From: Desulfobacterales bacterium
GTDB taxonomy: Bacteria > Desulfobacterota > Desulfobacteria > Desulfobacterales > ETH-SRB1
Direction of reading: 5' to 3'
Assembly: GCA_030669465.1 (NCBI GenBank)
Contig: DAOVDN010000085.1
Coordinates: 1 to 5,913, forward strand
DNA: 5,913 nt
In this document: piece after piece, positions 1 to 5,348 of the stretch
How positions within the stretch are numbered: the stretch's first letter is position 1
How the letters are laid out: the number at the start of each line of letters is the position of its first letter
The notes under the pieces: generated by a model
What the model was told of the DNA's origin: nothing
Databases searched by the model: none
The model's input: only the letters and a program-made list of their open reading frames with translations
Made by a program: the position numbers and the translations under genes

Positions 1-11
1 GATGTCTGCAT
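1..11 (-). CDS. hpf: Probable ribosome hibernation promoting factor, first codons only
   Basis: Only the start codon and the following codons (M-Q-T-S...) lie in the window; the gene continues beyond the left edge. The start is an ATG read leftwards from position 11, ten bases after a perfect AAGGAGG ribosome binding site at 28-22. Hpf (YfiA/HPF family) binds the 30S subunit and helps 70S ribosomes dimerise or become inactive in stationary phase. The assignment rests on two things: the gene directly downstream of rpoN in the kdsC-lptCAB-rpoN cluster is very often hpf, and members of that family often begin M-Q-(T/I). Three or four residues cannot prove the identity, so the existence of a gene start here is better supported than its name. 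Confidence 0.5.
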
Positions 12-21
12 ACTAAAAGAA

Positions 22-28
22 CCTCCTT
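22..28 (-). promoter_or_regulatory. Strong Shine-Dalgarno of the left-edge gene
   Basis: The minus strand reads AAGGAGG, a perfect anti-16S match, ten bases before the ATG at 11. The spacing is slightly long but workable. It fixes the start of the left-edge gene and contrasts with the rpoN, kdsC and kdsA starts, which have no clear site. Confidence 0.65.
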
Positions 29-79
29 AAGGGCTTGGTTTTAACTTTGGCCAATAACAACTGTGCATGCTGTTTGTGA

Positions 80-108
80 ACTATACCTATCATAGTCAAA
101 ATTGTCGA
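80..108 (-). promoter_or_regulatory. Candidate sigma-70 promoter for hpf
   Basis: On the minus strand TCGACA (108-103) is separated by 17 bases from TATAGT (85-80). Each hexamer matches the consensus at five of six positions. Transcription would start near 73 and give a leader of about 60 bases before the left-edge ATG. The -35 hexamer lies inside a heptanucleotide repeat unit (ATTGTCG on the plus strand). This is a sequence match only; hpf may also be read through from rpoN. Confidence 0.4.
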
Positions 109-110
109 TT
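101..110. repeat. Heptanucleotide repeat fragment left of REP-like copy 1
   Basis: ATTGTCGATT is one and a half units of the heptamer ATTGTCG, the reverse complement of the CGACAAT unit found at 340-346 and 4423-4429. It directly abuts the left end of the REP-like element that begins at 111. Confidence 0.5.
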
Positions 111-184
111 GCCTGCCCGCCATCGCTCTCGCCGTAACCAGATATGCGAAATTCAAGAGCTTGTGCTCAGGCGAGGCAGGCGGG
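111..184. repeat. REP-like imperfect hairpin element, copy 1
   Basis: The element starts with GCCTGCCCGCCATCGC (111-126) and ends with a 21-base sequence (164-184) that recurs exactly at 296-316. The ends are imperfect inverted repeats: CCTGCCCGCC-A-TCGC faces GCGA-GGCAGGCGGG with one mismatch, one G-T pair and one bulged base. A folded transcript would therefore form a long GC-rich stem with a variable centre. Size and build resemble REP/MITE-type intergenic palindromes. The middle 37 bases are unrelated to those of copy 2, so only the ends are conserved. It lies between rpoN and hpf and could stabilise or terminate the rpoN message, which is inference. Confidence 0.7.
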
Positions 185-205
185 TCGATTGTCGATTGTC
201 GATTT
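185..205. repeat. Heptanucleotide tandem repeat between the REP-like copies
   Basis: TCG followed by ATTGTCG, ATTGTCG and ATT forms almost three heptamer units immediately right of REP-like copy 1. The same unit stands left of that copy at 101-110, so the hairpin element is embedded in a heptamer tract. Confidence 0.65.
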
Positions 206-244
206 GTGGAATCGCTTCGCTCTGTTTTTTTTGTTATAAAATTA

Positions 245-316
245 CCTGCCCGCCATCGCGAGCCCTACTCAATGTTTTTCGTCCTTTCGTCGACTTGCTC
301 AGGCGAGGCAGGCGGG
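245..316. repeat. REP-like imperfect hairpin element, copy 2
   Basis: This copy has the same two ends as copy 1: CCTGCCCGCCATCGC at 245-259 and the identical 21-base right end at 296-316, in the same orientation. The stem can extend by a further GAGC/GCTC helix (plus strand GAGC 260-263 with GCTC 297-300) around a small bulge. It lies about 40 bases downstream of the rpoN stop codon in the rpoN-to-hpf direction, so it would be an early structure in the rpoN 3' untranslated RNA. The stem is not followed by a convincing U-run on the minus strand, so I do not call it an intrinsic terminator. Confidence 0.7.
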
Positions 317-325
317 ATAGAATAC

Positions 326-360
326 CTTCAATCATCAATCGACAATCATCAATCATCAGT
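326..360. repeat. Heptanucleotide tandem repeat overlapping the rpoN stop
   Basis: Five consecutive units read CTTCAAT, CATCAAT, CGACAAT, CATCAAT and CATCAGT on the plus strand. The last unit contains the rpoN stop codon (358-356, TGA on the minus strand). The 19-base stretch 340-358 is identical to 4423-4441, next to the kdsA stop, so the two gene ends share a repeat family. Confidence 0.8.
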
Positions 361-1789
361 ATTCTTTGCGTTTGTTGGATGGCAGCACTTTCAGTAAGTT
401 ACGATATTTGGCTACTGTTCTCCTGGCGATATCGATATTTTCCTCCTTCAAAAGCATCGAAATTTTATCATCACTGTACGGCTTTTTGGAATCTTCACTT
501 CCAATGATCTGTCTTATCTTTTCCTGAACACTGGTAGAAGCTACTGCCATGCCGTGAATACGTTTAATAGAACTATTAAAAAAATATTTCAATTCAAAAA
601 TACCCTGGGGAGTATAGGCATACTTGTTTGTTGTAACCCTGCTAATTGTAGATTCGTGCATACCTATATCTTGCGCAACATCTCTAAGAACCATCGGCTT
701 TAAGTAAGCTATACCCTTCTCGAAAAAATCCCGCTGAAACCTCAATATACTTTCCATAACCTTGACGATTGTCTTTTGACGTTGATGAATGCTCCTGATC
801 AGCCATGCTGCTGAACGCAGCTTATATTGTATATAATCATTTGCCTCATCGGAAATTCTTTCACCGCTCCTTATGGATTTTTTGTAAAATGAGCTAACGC
901 TAAGCTTTGGTATGCCATCGTCATTTAGCGCTATCACAAAATCATCTTCAAGCTTATAAACAAAAATATCGGGATTAATATATTGAGGTTCTTCATCAGA
1001 AAATTGTCTTCCAGGTTTTGGCTCCAGTCCCTTGATAACATTCACTGCAGAAATAACATCTTGAATACTTATTTTTAGAGCCCTGGCTATGGCCTTGTAA
1101 TTCTTGTTTTCAAGATGATTTAGATGGTTTAAAATGATGTCGGTTACTATGGTATTGTCAAGACCAAAGTGCCTTGCCTGTATAAGGAGGCATTCGGCAA
1201 GATTCCTTGCGCATACTCCTATTGGATCAAATCCCTGCAGAAGAGATAAGATCCGCTCAACTTTATCAGTCGCAGACTCGCTCATTCCGGCGATTTCTTC
1301 AACAGACAGCTCTAAATAACCATCGCTGTTAAGGTTGCCTACAATGAGACTTCCGATCTTTTCTTGCTCCTCTGTCGGAAATGTCATAAGCAGTTGCCAG
1401 AGGAGGTGTTCACGCAAAGATTCCCTGCGTGCTATAAAGGTTTCGAAAGTTGGTGTATCTTTTCTTTCCGCCTCAAAATGGATTCTGCCCGACGAATTGT
1501 ATTCATCAAGATAATTGCTCCAGTCGACATCATCATGGATTTTTTCTTCTATTGTAACTTCTTTTGTTGAAGACGTGTCAGCGGATTTAGCTTCAAATTG
1601 CTCTGCGGACTCTTCTTCAGTAACAACTTCCTGGGCCTCTTCCAGAACCGGATTTTCCTCTAGTTCCTGGCGGATCATGTCTATAAGCTCCAGTCTTGAC
1701 AACTGCAAAAGCTTTATTGCCATCTGGAGCTGCGGAGTCATGACCAGCTGCTGGGTTAATTTAAGCTGTTGTCGTAATTCAAGTGCCAT
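356..1789 (-). CDS. rpoN: RNA polymerase sigma-54 factor
   Basis: The 477-residue product matches the usual length of sigma-54, which directs RNA polymerase to -24/-12 promoters opened by AAA+ activators. All parts are visible. The glutamine- and leucine-rich activator-interacting region I is at residues 1-50 (LKLTQQLVMTPQLQMAIKLL). An acidic, low-complexity region II follows at about 50-100. The core-binding domain is at about 110-300, with FDPIGVCARNLAECL at 187-201 and GLEPKPGRQF at 254-263. The DNA-binding helix-turn-helix is at about 366-390 (VAQDIGMHESTISRVTTNKY), and the RpoN box ARRTVAKYR is at 455-463. The ATG lies one base after the lptB stop with no clear Shine-Dalgarno, so translation is probably coupled to lptB. 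The stop codon falls in a heptamer repeat, but the C-terminus (LPSNKRKEY) looks like a normal sigma-54 end. The identification is secure. Confidence 0.97.
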   Translation of the reverse strand: MALELRQQLKLTQQLVMTPQLQMAIKLLQLSRLELIDMIRQELEENPVLEEAQEVVTEEESAEQFEAKSADTSSTKEVTIEEKIHDDVDWSNYLDEYNSSGRIHFEAERKDTPTFETFIARRESLREHLLWQLLMTFPTEEQEKIGSLIVGNLNSDGYLELSVEEIAGMSESATDKVERILSLLQGFDPIGVCARNLAECLLIQARHFGLDNTIVTDIILNHLNHLENKNYKAIARALKISIQDVISAVNVIKGLEPKPGRQFSDEEPQYINPDIFVYKLEDDFVIALNDDGIPKLSVSSFYKKSIRSGERISDEANDYIQYKLRSAAWLIRSIHQRQKTIVKVMESILRFQRDFFEKGIAYLKPMVLRDVAQDIGMHESTISRVTTNKYAYTPQGIFELKYFFNSSIKRIHGMAVASTSVQEKIRQIIGSEDSKKPYSDDKISMLLKEENIDIARRTVAKYRNLLKVLPSNKRKEY

Positions 1790-1790
1790 C

Positions 1791-2513
1791 TTATAATCTG
1801 AACTCGTCTCCTAAATATATACGGCGGGCTGTTTCGCTTGAAGCTATCTTTTCCGGAGAACCGGATTCAACAACCTTTCCATCATTTAATATGTATGCTT
1901 TGCCGCAGACTTCAAGCGTTTCCCTTACATTATGATCGGAAATAAGAATTCCGATACCTCGTTCTTTAAGGTGATTTATGATCTTTTTGATGTCAATTAT
2001 CGCCAGAGGATCTATACCCGCAAAAGGTTCATCAAGAAGAATAAAGGAGGGGTTTGTGGCAAGTGCGCGTGTAATTTCAAGCCGCCGCCTCTCCCCTCCT
2101 GAAAGCAGACCGGCTTTTTGGTCCGAAAGGTGGTTTATGCCAAGCTCATCGAGAAGCACGTTTGCACGATCCTCACGCTCTGATTTAGAGCCGGGAAGGA
2201 TTTCAAGAATCGCTATAATATTTTGTTTTACAGTAAGTTTTCTGAATATAGAAGCCTCCTGGGGAAGATATCCTACACCCTTGCGTGCTCTTAAATACAT
2301 AGGGCAATCGGTGATCTCCTCATCGTCAAGAAAAACCCGTCCCTCATCCGGCTTTATCATTCCAATAGCCATATAGAAAGTAGTGGTTTTGCCTGCGCCA
2401 TTTGGACCAAGGAGGCCGACAACATCGGCACTTTCAACATTCAGGCTTACAGAATTTACAACCCGCTTTCCATTATAGATCTTAACAAGCTTTTGAAGAG
2501 AGAGTGTTGACAT
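1791..2513 (-). CDS. lptB: LPS export ABC transporter ATP-binding protein LptB
   Basis: LptB is the cytoplasmic ATPase that powers LPS extraction from the inner membrane by LptF/LptG. Numbered from an upstream GTG at 2519, the protein has the Walker A motif GPNGAGKTT (38-46), a Q-loop glutamine (about 87, YLPQEAS), the signature LSGGERRR (139-146), the Walker B motif FILLDEP (159-165) and the switch histidine (196, ISDHNVRE). The C-terminal YLGDEFRL is close to the YLG(E/D)xF tail typical of LptB and helps separate it from branched-chain amino acid LivG/LivF ATPases. I place the start at the ATG at 2513 (MSTLSLQKL); the GTG at 2519 would add two residues, and neither has a convincing ribosome binding site. 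The gene lies about 18 bases after lptA and one base before rpoN, the usual arrangement. Confidence 0.96.
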   Translation of the reverse strand: MSTLSLQKLVKIYNGKRVVNSVSLNVESADVVGLLGPNGAGKTTTFYMAIGMIKPDEGRVFLDDEEITDCPMYLRARKGVGYLPQEASIFRKLTVKQNIIAILEILPGSKSEREDRANVLLDELGINHLSDQKAGLLSGGERRRLEITRALATNPSFILLDEPFAGIDPLAIIDIKKIINHLKERGIGILISDHNVRETLEVCGKAYILNDGKVVESGSPEKIASSETARRIYLGDEFRL

Positions 2514-2531
2514 AGTCACTTGTAACTTGAT

Positions 2532-3095
2532 TTATAACTTATCTTCTTTTTCTTCTGAATAAAACACAGCTTCCACACGCTTTTCACTGCTGCTTTCAAC
2601 TGTAATGCGTCCGTCAACTCTGTAAAGAGTTATTTTTGATCCTGAAATAGAATTGTTTCCGCTTGTAACCTTTGAGCCGGTTCCTGTTAAAATAAGAATC
2701 CTGCTTTCTGTTATATATACTGCCTGCTGCGTAACTGCAACCCTGTTGTCGAACCTTATTTTCACATTACCGTTTGCAACTATTTTGTCTATCGATTCCT
2801 CACTCAAAGCCAGATTTTCTTTCTTGTCAGAACCCTTTTTATAATAAATCTTGAGTCTGTCAGATGTGATAACACCATCTTCCCTGGTTGCTTTGACATT
2901 TCCAACAAATTCGGCACAACCTGCTTCACTGTCAGAAATCAGACTGTCAGCCGTAATATGAATCTTTTTGTTTTCATGATCATTATCGGCATATGCGAAA
3001 AATGTCATAAAGCCAGTCACCAGCACAAAAGCTCCGACCAAAGCAGACAAAATTCGGTAAGTTTTGCGAGCAGCTCTATAATGTAACATTCTCAC
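2532..3095 (-). CDS. lptA: LPS transport periplasmic protein LptA (OstA-like)
   Basis: LptA is the periplasmic beta-jellyroll protein whose oligomers bridge inner-membrane LptC and outer-membrane LptD. The 187-residue product starts with a basic stretch (about 7-14, RAARKTYR) and a hydrophobic segment (about 15-34), with a likely signal-peptidase site after AYA (34-36). The mature part carries the OstA/LptA pattern of repeated strands: IHITADSLISDSEAGCAEFVGNV (about 45-67), then IVANGNVKI and VTQQAVYI, and near the end a GSKITLYRVDGRITVESS-type strand pair. The chosen start is GTG at 3095, because an AAGGGA site sits six bases upstream. An ATG two codons later (3089) is an alternative at a longer spacing. 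The gene overlaps the end of lptC by 20 bases, consistent with translational coupling. Sequence divergence in this family is high, so the name also leans on its position between lptC and lptB. Confidence 0.92.
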   Translation of the reverse strand: MRMLHYRAARKTYRILSALVGAFVLVTGFMTFFAYADNDHENKKIHITADSLISDSEAGCAEFVGNVKATREDGVITSDRLKIYYKKGSDKKENLALSEESIDKIVANGNVKIRFDNRVAVTQQAVYITESRILILTGTGSKVTSGNNSISGSKITLYRVDGRITVESSSEKRVEAVFYSEEKEDKL

Positions 3096-3642
3096 TGAAA
3101 GTCCCTTCTACTTTTCCTTCAAGCAAGGTCTTGCTCGTGTTTAAATCAAAAGACATAGAATCGGCCGCAATATTAAATGAATCTCCTATAATTTCCACCG
3201 GAACTTTTGAAAAAATTATACGTCCACCGTGCTCGTAATGTAATTTTTCGGTTTTAAGCCTGTAGCTTTCATTTTTTACCACAACATTACCTGTAACTTC
3301 AATATCATTTGAATCTGTTTTTAAATTCCCCTGATTTGCCGTAAGATAAATTTTTTTTCCATCTTTAAGAAAAAATGTTACAGACAGATCCTGCAAAACC
3401 GCCTGTTTTTTTGCGTCAATATAATGTGCCGACCTGGCGTCCAGACTCCATTCCGTTATTCCATTTCGTGTTGCCGTTTGATGAACCCTTCCTATTGATA
3501 TGTTTGCTTTGCTTTGAATGGATGAAATGAGACCTTCATGTTTATTTAAAATACGCCGATAACCGACAAAAACAGCTAATACAACACATAGTATAATGAC
3601 AATAACTGAAAATAAAAAGAGTTTGTAATATTTTAGCATCAT
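3076..3642 (-). CDS. lptC: LPS export system protein LptC
   Basis: LptC is the bitopic inner-membrane protein that receives LPS from LptBFG and hands it to LptA. The product has one N-terminal membrane anchor (LFLFSVIVIILCVVLAVFVG) followed by a periplasmic LptC/YrbK domain. That domain contains a TEWSLDARSAHYIDAKKQAV segment, a glycine-turn strand pair (LTANQGNLKTDSNDIEVTGNV) and a final strand LLEGKVEGTF. The length of 188 residues is normal. The start is set at ATG 3642, which overlaps the kdsC stop as ATGA. A TTG at 3654 would add four residues (M-D-D-W) and lies inside an octamer repeat, while a second ATG follows at 3639. The 20-base overlap with lptA and the cluster order support the call, which would be weaker from sequence alone because the family is divergent. 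Confidence 0.9.
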   Translation of the reverse strand: MMLKYYKLFLFSVIVIILCVVLAVFVGYRRILNKHEGLISSIQSKANISIGRVHQTATRNGITEWSLDARSAHYIDAKKQAVLQDLSVTFFLKDGKKIYLTANQGNLKTDSNDIEVTGNVVVKNESYRLKTEKLHYEHGGRIIFSKVPVEIIGDSFNIAADSMSFDLNTSKTLLEGKVEGTFSENVTL

Positions 3643-4184
3643 CCAATCATCCAATTAACCACTGACGGAATATTTTCCCAGAGCCCTTGAGCTTTCAGTA
3701 TTGCTTCGCAGGCTTCTCTTACGGCGCCTGTTCCGCCTTTAAAAGTTGTAACCACATCCGCATTTTCAACGACTGTTTCGTGGGCATCGGCTACAGCAAT
3801 GGAAAGGCCGACTTTTTTCATAAGTGGAATGTCGGGCAGATCGTCGCCAATAAATGCAATTTCTCCAGGCAATAGACTTATCTGCTCCAAAATAAGATCC
3901 AGTACGGTGGTCTTATCACTTACTCCGTCAAATACATGGACAATGCCAAGATTTTTGCACCTGTGATGAAGAGCATTTGAACTCCTGCCGGTTACAATGC
4001 ATACCTTTATGCCTGCATTCATAAGAAGCCTTATGCCAAGACCATCTTTTACATTAAATATCTTGGTTTCCACGCAGTCGTCATTATAAATGATGCTGCC
4101 ATCGGTGAGAACTCCGTCTACATCAAGGAGGAGGAGTTTTATGCGTTTCAGCTTATTTAAAATCGTCTGCTCTGTGTAATCCAT
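3639..4184 (-). CDS. kdsC: 3-deoxy-D-manno-octulosonate 8-phosphate phosphatase
   Basis: KdsC is a cytoplasmic HAD-family (C0 type) phosphatase that converts Kdo-8-phosphate to Kdo, the step after KdsA. The 181-residue length is typical. All HAD motifs are visible: motif I DVDGVLTDG at 21-29 with D21 as nucleophile and D23 as acid/base; motif II TGR at 65-67; the conserved lysine at about 91; and motif IV GDDLPD at 113-118. The tail motif GGTGAVRE (150-157) is characteristic of KdsC tetramers. The ATG at 4184 has no recognisable ribosome binding site and lies within an octamer repeat array, so the true start is less certain than the identity. The last residues (about NWMIG) are encoded by repeat sequence and may be a lineage-specific end. 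Its separation from kdsA by 262 bases of repeats is unusual for this pair. Confidence 0.95.
   Translation of the reverse strand: MDYTEQTILNKLKRIKLLLLDVDGVLTDGSIIYNDDCVETKIFNVKDGLGIRLLMNAGIKVCIVTGRSSNALHHRCKNLGIVHVFDGVSDKTTVLDLILEQISLLPGEIAFIGDDLPDIPLMKKVGLSIAVADAHETVVENADVVTTFKGGTGAVREACEAILKAQGLWENIPSVVNWMIG
3640..3655. repeat. Octanucleotide direct repeat at the kdsC/lptC junction
   Basis: Two perfect tandem units of CATCCAAT (ATTGGATG on the coding strand) cover the last codons of kdsC and the start of lptC. The coding-strand unit supplies both the kdsC TGA and the lptC ATG. It resembles the ATTGGATA unit of the octamer array at the other end of kdsC (4191-4198), but in the opposite strand orientation. 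Confidence 0.65.
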
Positions 4185-4222
4185 TCGTTAATTGGATAAT
4201 TCGTTAATTCGTTAATTGGTTA
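4183..4222. repeat. Octanucleotide tandem array over the kdsC start
   Basis: Five contiguous 8-base units read ATTCGTTA, ATTGGATA, ATTCGTTA, ATTCGTTA and ATTGGTTA on the plus strand. The first unit includes two bases of the kdsC start codon (4184-4182). The array takes the place where a ribosome binding site would be expected and leaves none, so kdsC initiation must rely on something else or on another start. Confidence 0.85.
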
Positions 4223-4277
4223 AGTTTTCGAAAAATAGCATCCCTAAATTCCTAAATTTTCGCAGATTATTCAAACA

Positions 4278-4295
4278 GCCGGCACGTAGACCGGC
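4278..4295. repeat. Small GC-rich hairpin in the kdsA-kdsC spacer
   Basis: GCCGG (4278-4282) and CCGGC (4291-4295) form a five-pair stem around an eight-base loop in otherwise AT-rich spacer, with GGTAGG-type sequence beside it on the minus strand. It looks like a different REP-type motif from the one near rpoN. No U-run follows on the minus strand, so it is unlikely to stop transcription from kdsA into kdsC. The rest of 4223-4328 holds only two tandem copies of CCTAAATT (4243-4258) and no gene that I can see. Confidence 0.45.
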
Positions 4296-4328
4296 CCTAC
4301 CATATTAAATTCCTCAAATCATCCTAAT

Positions 4329-4459
4329 CATCCATCCATCCATCCAATACCTAAATCCCTCAATCTTCAATCTTCAATCTTCAATCCCTCAATCTTCAAT
4401 CCCTCAATCTTCAATCTTCAATCGACAATCATCAATCATCAATCCCTCAATCCCTCAAT
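4329..4459. repeat. Tetramer and heptamer/octamer repeat tract ending in kdsA
   Basis: The tract begins with four CATC units (4329-4344). After a short break, 14 contiguous units run from 4357 to 4459 in the order CCCTCAAT, CTTCAAT x3, CCCTCAAT, CTTCAAT, CCCTCAAT, CTTCAAT x2, CGACAAT, CATCAAT x2, CCCTCAAT x2. All units end in CAAT. The last two octamers encode the final kdsA residues L-R-D and the stop codon (4449-4447). The mixed 7- and 8-base units argue against a simple coding repeat, and copy number is a likely site of strain variation. Confidence 0.9.
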
Positions 4460-5268
4460 GCATCCCTGATAGCCTTGAGACCGGAAAGCAGCTCATAAAG
4501 GGTATCGAGCTTTAATGAATTTGGTCCGTCACAAAGCGCTTTGTCGGGATCTTTGTGAACCTCTATGAATATTCCATCCGCTCCTGCAGCAACCCCCGCT
4601 CTGGCAAGAATCGGCGCAAACTCCCGCTGCCCACCAGAACTGGCGCCAGCTCCCCCTGGAAGCTGGATACTATGCGTTGCATCAAATATCACCGGACAGC
4701 CTGTATCCTGCATTATCTTTATGCCGCGAAAATCTACTACTAAGTTGTTGTATCCGAACATTGTTCCACGTTCAGTGAGCAGGATCTGCCTGTTTCCTGC
4801 GGAGGTCACCTTTTCCACAACATTTACAATATCCCATGGGGCAAGAAACTGTCCTTTTTTGATATTTACGGGCTTTCCTGTTTTTGCTACTTCTAAAATA
4901 AAATCAGTCTGTCTGCATAAAAAAGCAGGAATCTGGATTACGTCCAGAACCTGAGCCGCTCTCGCCACTTCATTTATTCTGTGAACATCTGAAAGTATCT
5001 TGATGTTGAGCTTGGCTTTAATGCCTTTTAGAATTTTAAGCCCATCCATTATTCCCGGACCTCTGAAGGAATTTATGGATGTACGGTTGGCCTTGTCATA
5101 GGAAGCCTTGAATATAAATGGTATATCCAATTTTTGTGTAAGTTCTTTGAGAAATGAAGCTATTTCAAAAGTAGTTTCATAATCTTCTATCACACATGGA
5201 CCAGAGATCAGAACAAGTGGTGATTCCTGTCCGATCGATATATTACCTATTTTGACAATATTGCTCAT
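4447..5268 (-). CDS. kdsA: 2-dehydro-3-deoxyphosphooctonate aldolase (Kdo-8-P synthase)
   Basis: KdsA condenses D-arabinose-5-phosphate with phosphoenolpyruvate to Kdo-8-phosphate in the cytoplasm, the first committed step of Kdo synthesis. The 273-residue TIM-barrel protein shows KASYDKANRTS (54-64), IQIPAFLCRQTD (111-122) and the class II-like TERGTMFGYNNLVVDF (165-180). The metal ligands known from the Aquifex enzyme are present with identical spacing: C25 (SGPCVIE), H199 (DATHS), E236 (FIEVH) and D247. Asn replaces the Cys in metal-independent enzymes such as that of E. coli, so a metal-dependent enzyme is predicted. The motif at D247 is nevertheless CDGPNSL, which resembles the metal-independent form. 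The ATG at 5268 has no clear ribosome binding site. The last codons and stop are built from repeat units. It is the first gene of the minus-strand cluster. Confidence 0.97.
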   Translation of the reverse strand: MSNIVKIGNISIGQESPLVLISGPCVIEDYETTFEIASFLKELTQKLDIPFIFKASYDKANRTSINSFRGPGIMDGLKILKGIKAKLNIKILSDVHRINEVARAAQVLDVIQIPAFLCRQTDFILEVAKTGKPVNIKKGQFLAPWDIVNVVEKVTSAGNRQILLTERGTMFGYNNLVVDFRGIKIMQDTGCPVIFDATHSIQLPGGAGASSGGQREFAPILARAGVAAGADGIFIEVHKDPDKALCDGPNSLKLDTLYELLSGLKAIRDALRD

Positions 5269-5286
5269 AATTTTATCGTTAAAACC

Positions 5287-5296
5287 AAGTGCACTT
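5287..5296. promoter_or_regulatory. 10-bp perfect palindrome in the kdsA leader
   Basis: AAGTGCACTT is a perfect palindrome flanked by A4 on one side and T4 on the other. It lies 19 bases upstream of the kdsA ATG and downstream of the candidate promoter. It could be an operator for a dimeric repressor, but one short palindrome in AT-rich DNA can arise by chance. Confidence 0.25.
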
Positions 5297-5319
5297 TTTT
5301 GCTCTGTATCAAAAAAATC

Positions 5320-5348
5320 ACTTTATCGCGCACACAGTTAAAAGTCAA
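5320..5348 (-). promoter_or_regulatory. Candidate sigma-70 promoter for the kdsA cluster
   Basis: On the minus strand TTGACT (5348-5343) is followed after 17 bases by TAAAGT (5325-5320). This is five of six for the -35 and four of six for the -10. The predicted start near 5313 gives a leader of roughly 45 bases. A second TTGACA lies upstream (5399-5394), with GGTAAT 18 bases further on as a weaker -10. No other region upstream of kdsA looks better. Confidence 0.4.

Noticed and set aside
49..64. Possible -24/-12 sigma-54 promoter near TTGGCCAATAACAACTGTGC
   Set aside because: The GG and GC dinucleotides are not at the required 10-base separation, and the strand would point away from hpf. I see no sigma-54 promoter in the window.
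67..507. Plus-strand open frames across 67-507 and 161-397
   Set aside because: The peptides are translations of the REP-like hairpins and heptamer repeats (RHRSRR, RRGRR, INRQSSII) and then run antisense through rpoN. They have no ribosome binding site or protein-like composition.
1978..2376. 132-codon plus-strand open frame opposite lptB
   Set aside because: It is the antisense shadow of a clearly conserved ATPase, rich in serine and arginine as expected for reverse reading, with no start signals.
4329..4459. CRISPR array
   Set aside because: The repeats are 4 to 8 bases and contiguous, with no 25-40 base repeats or unique spacers.
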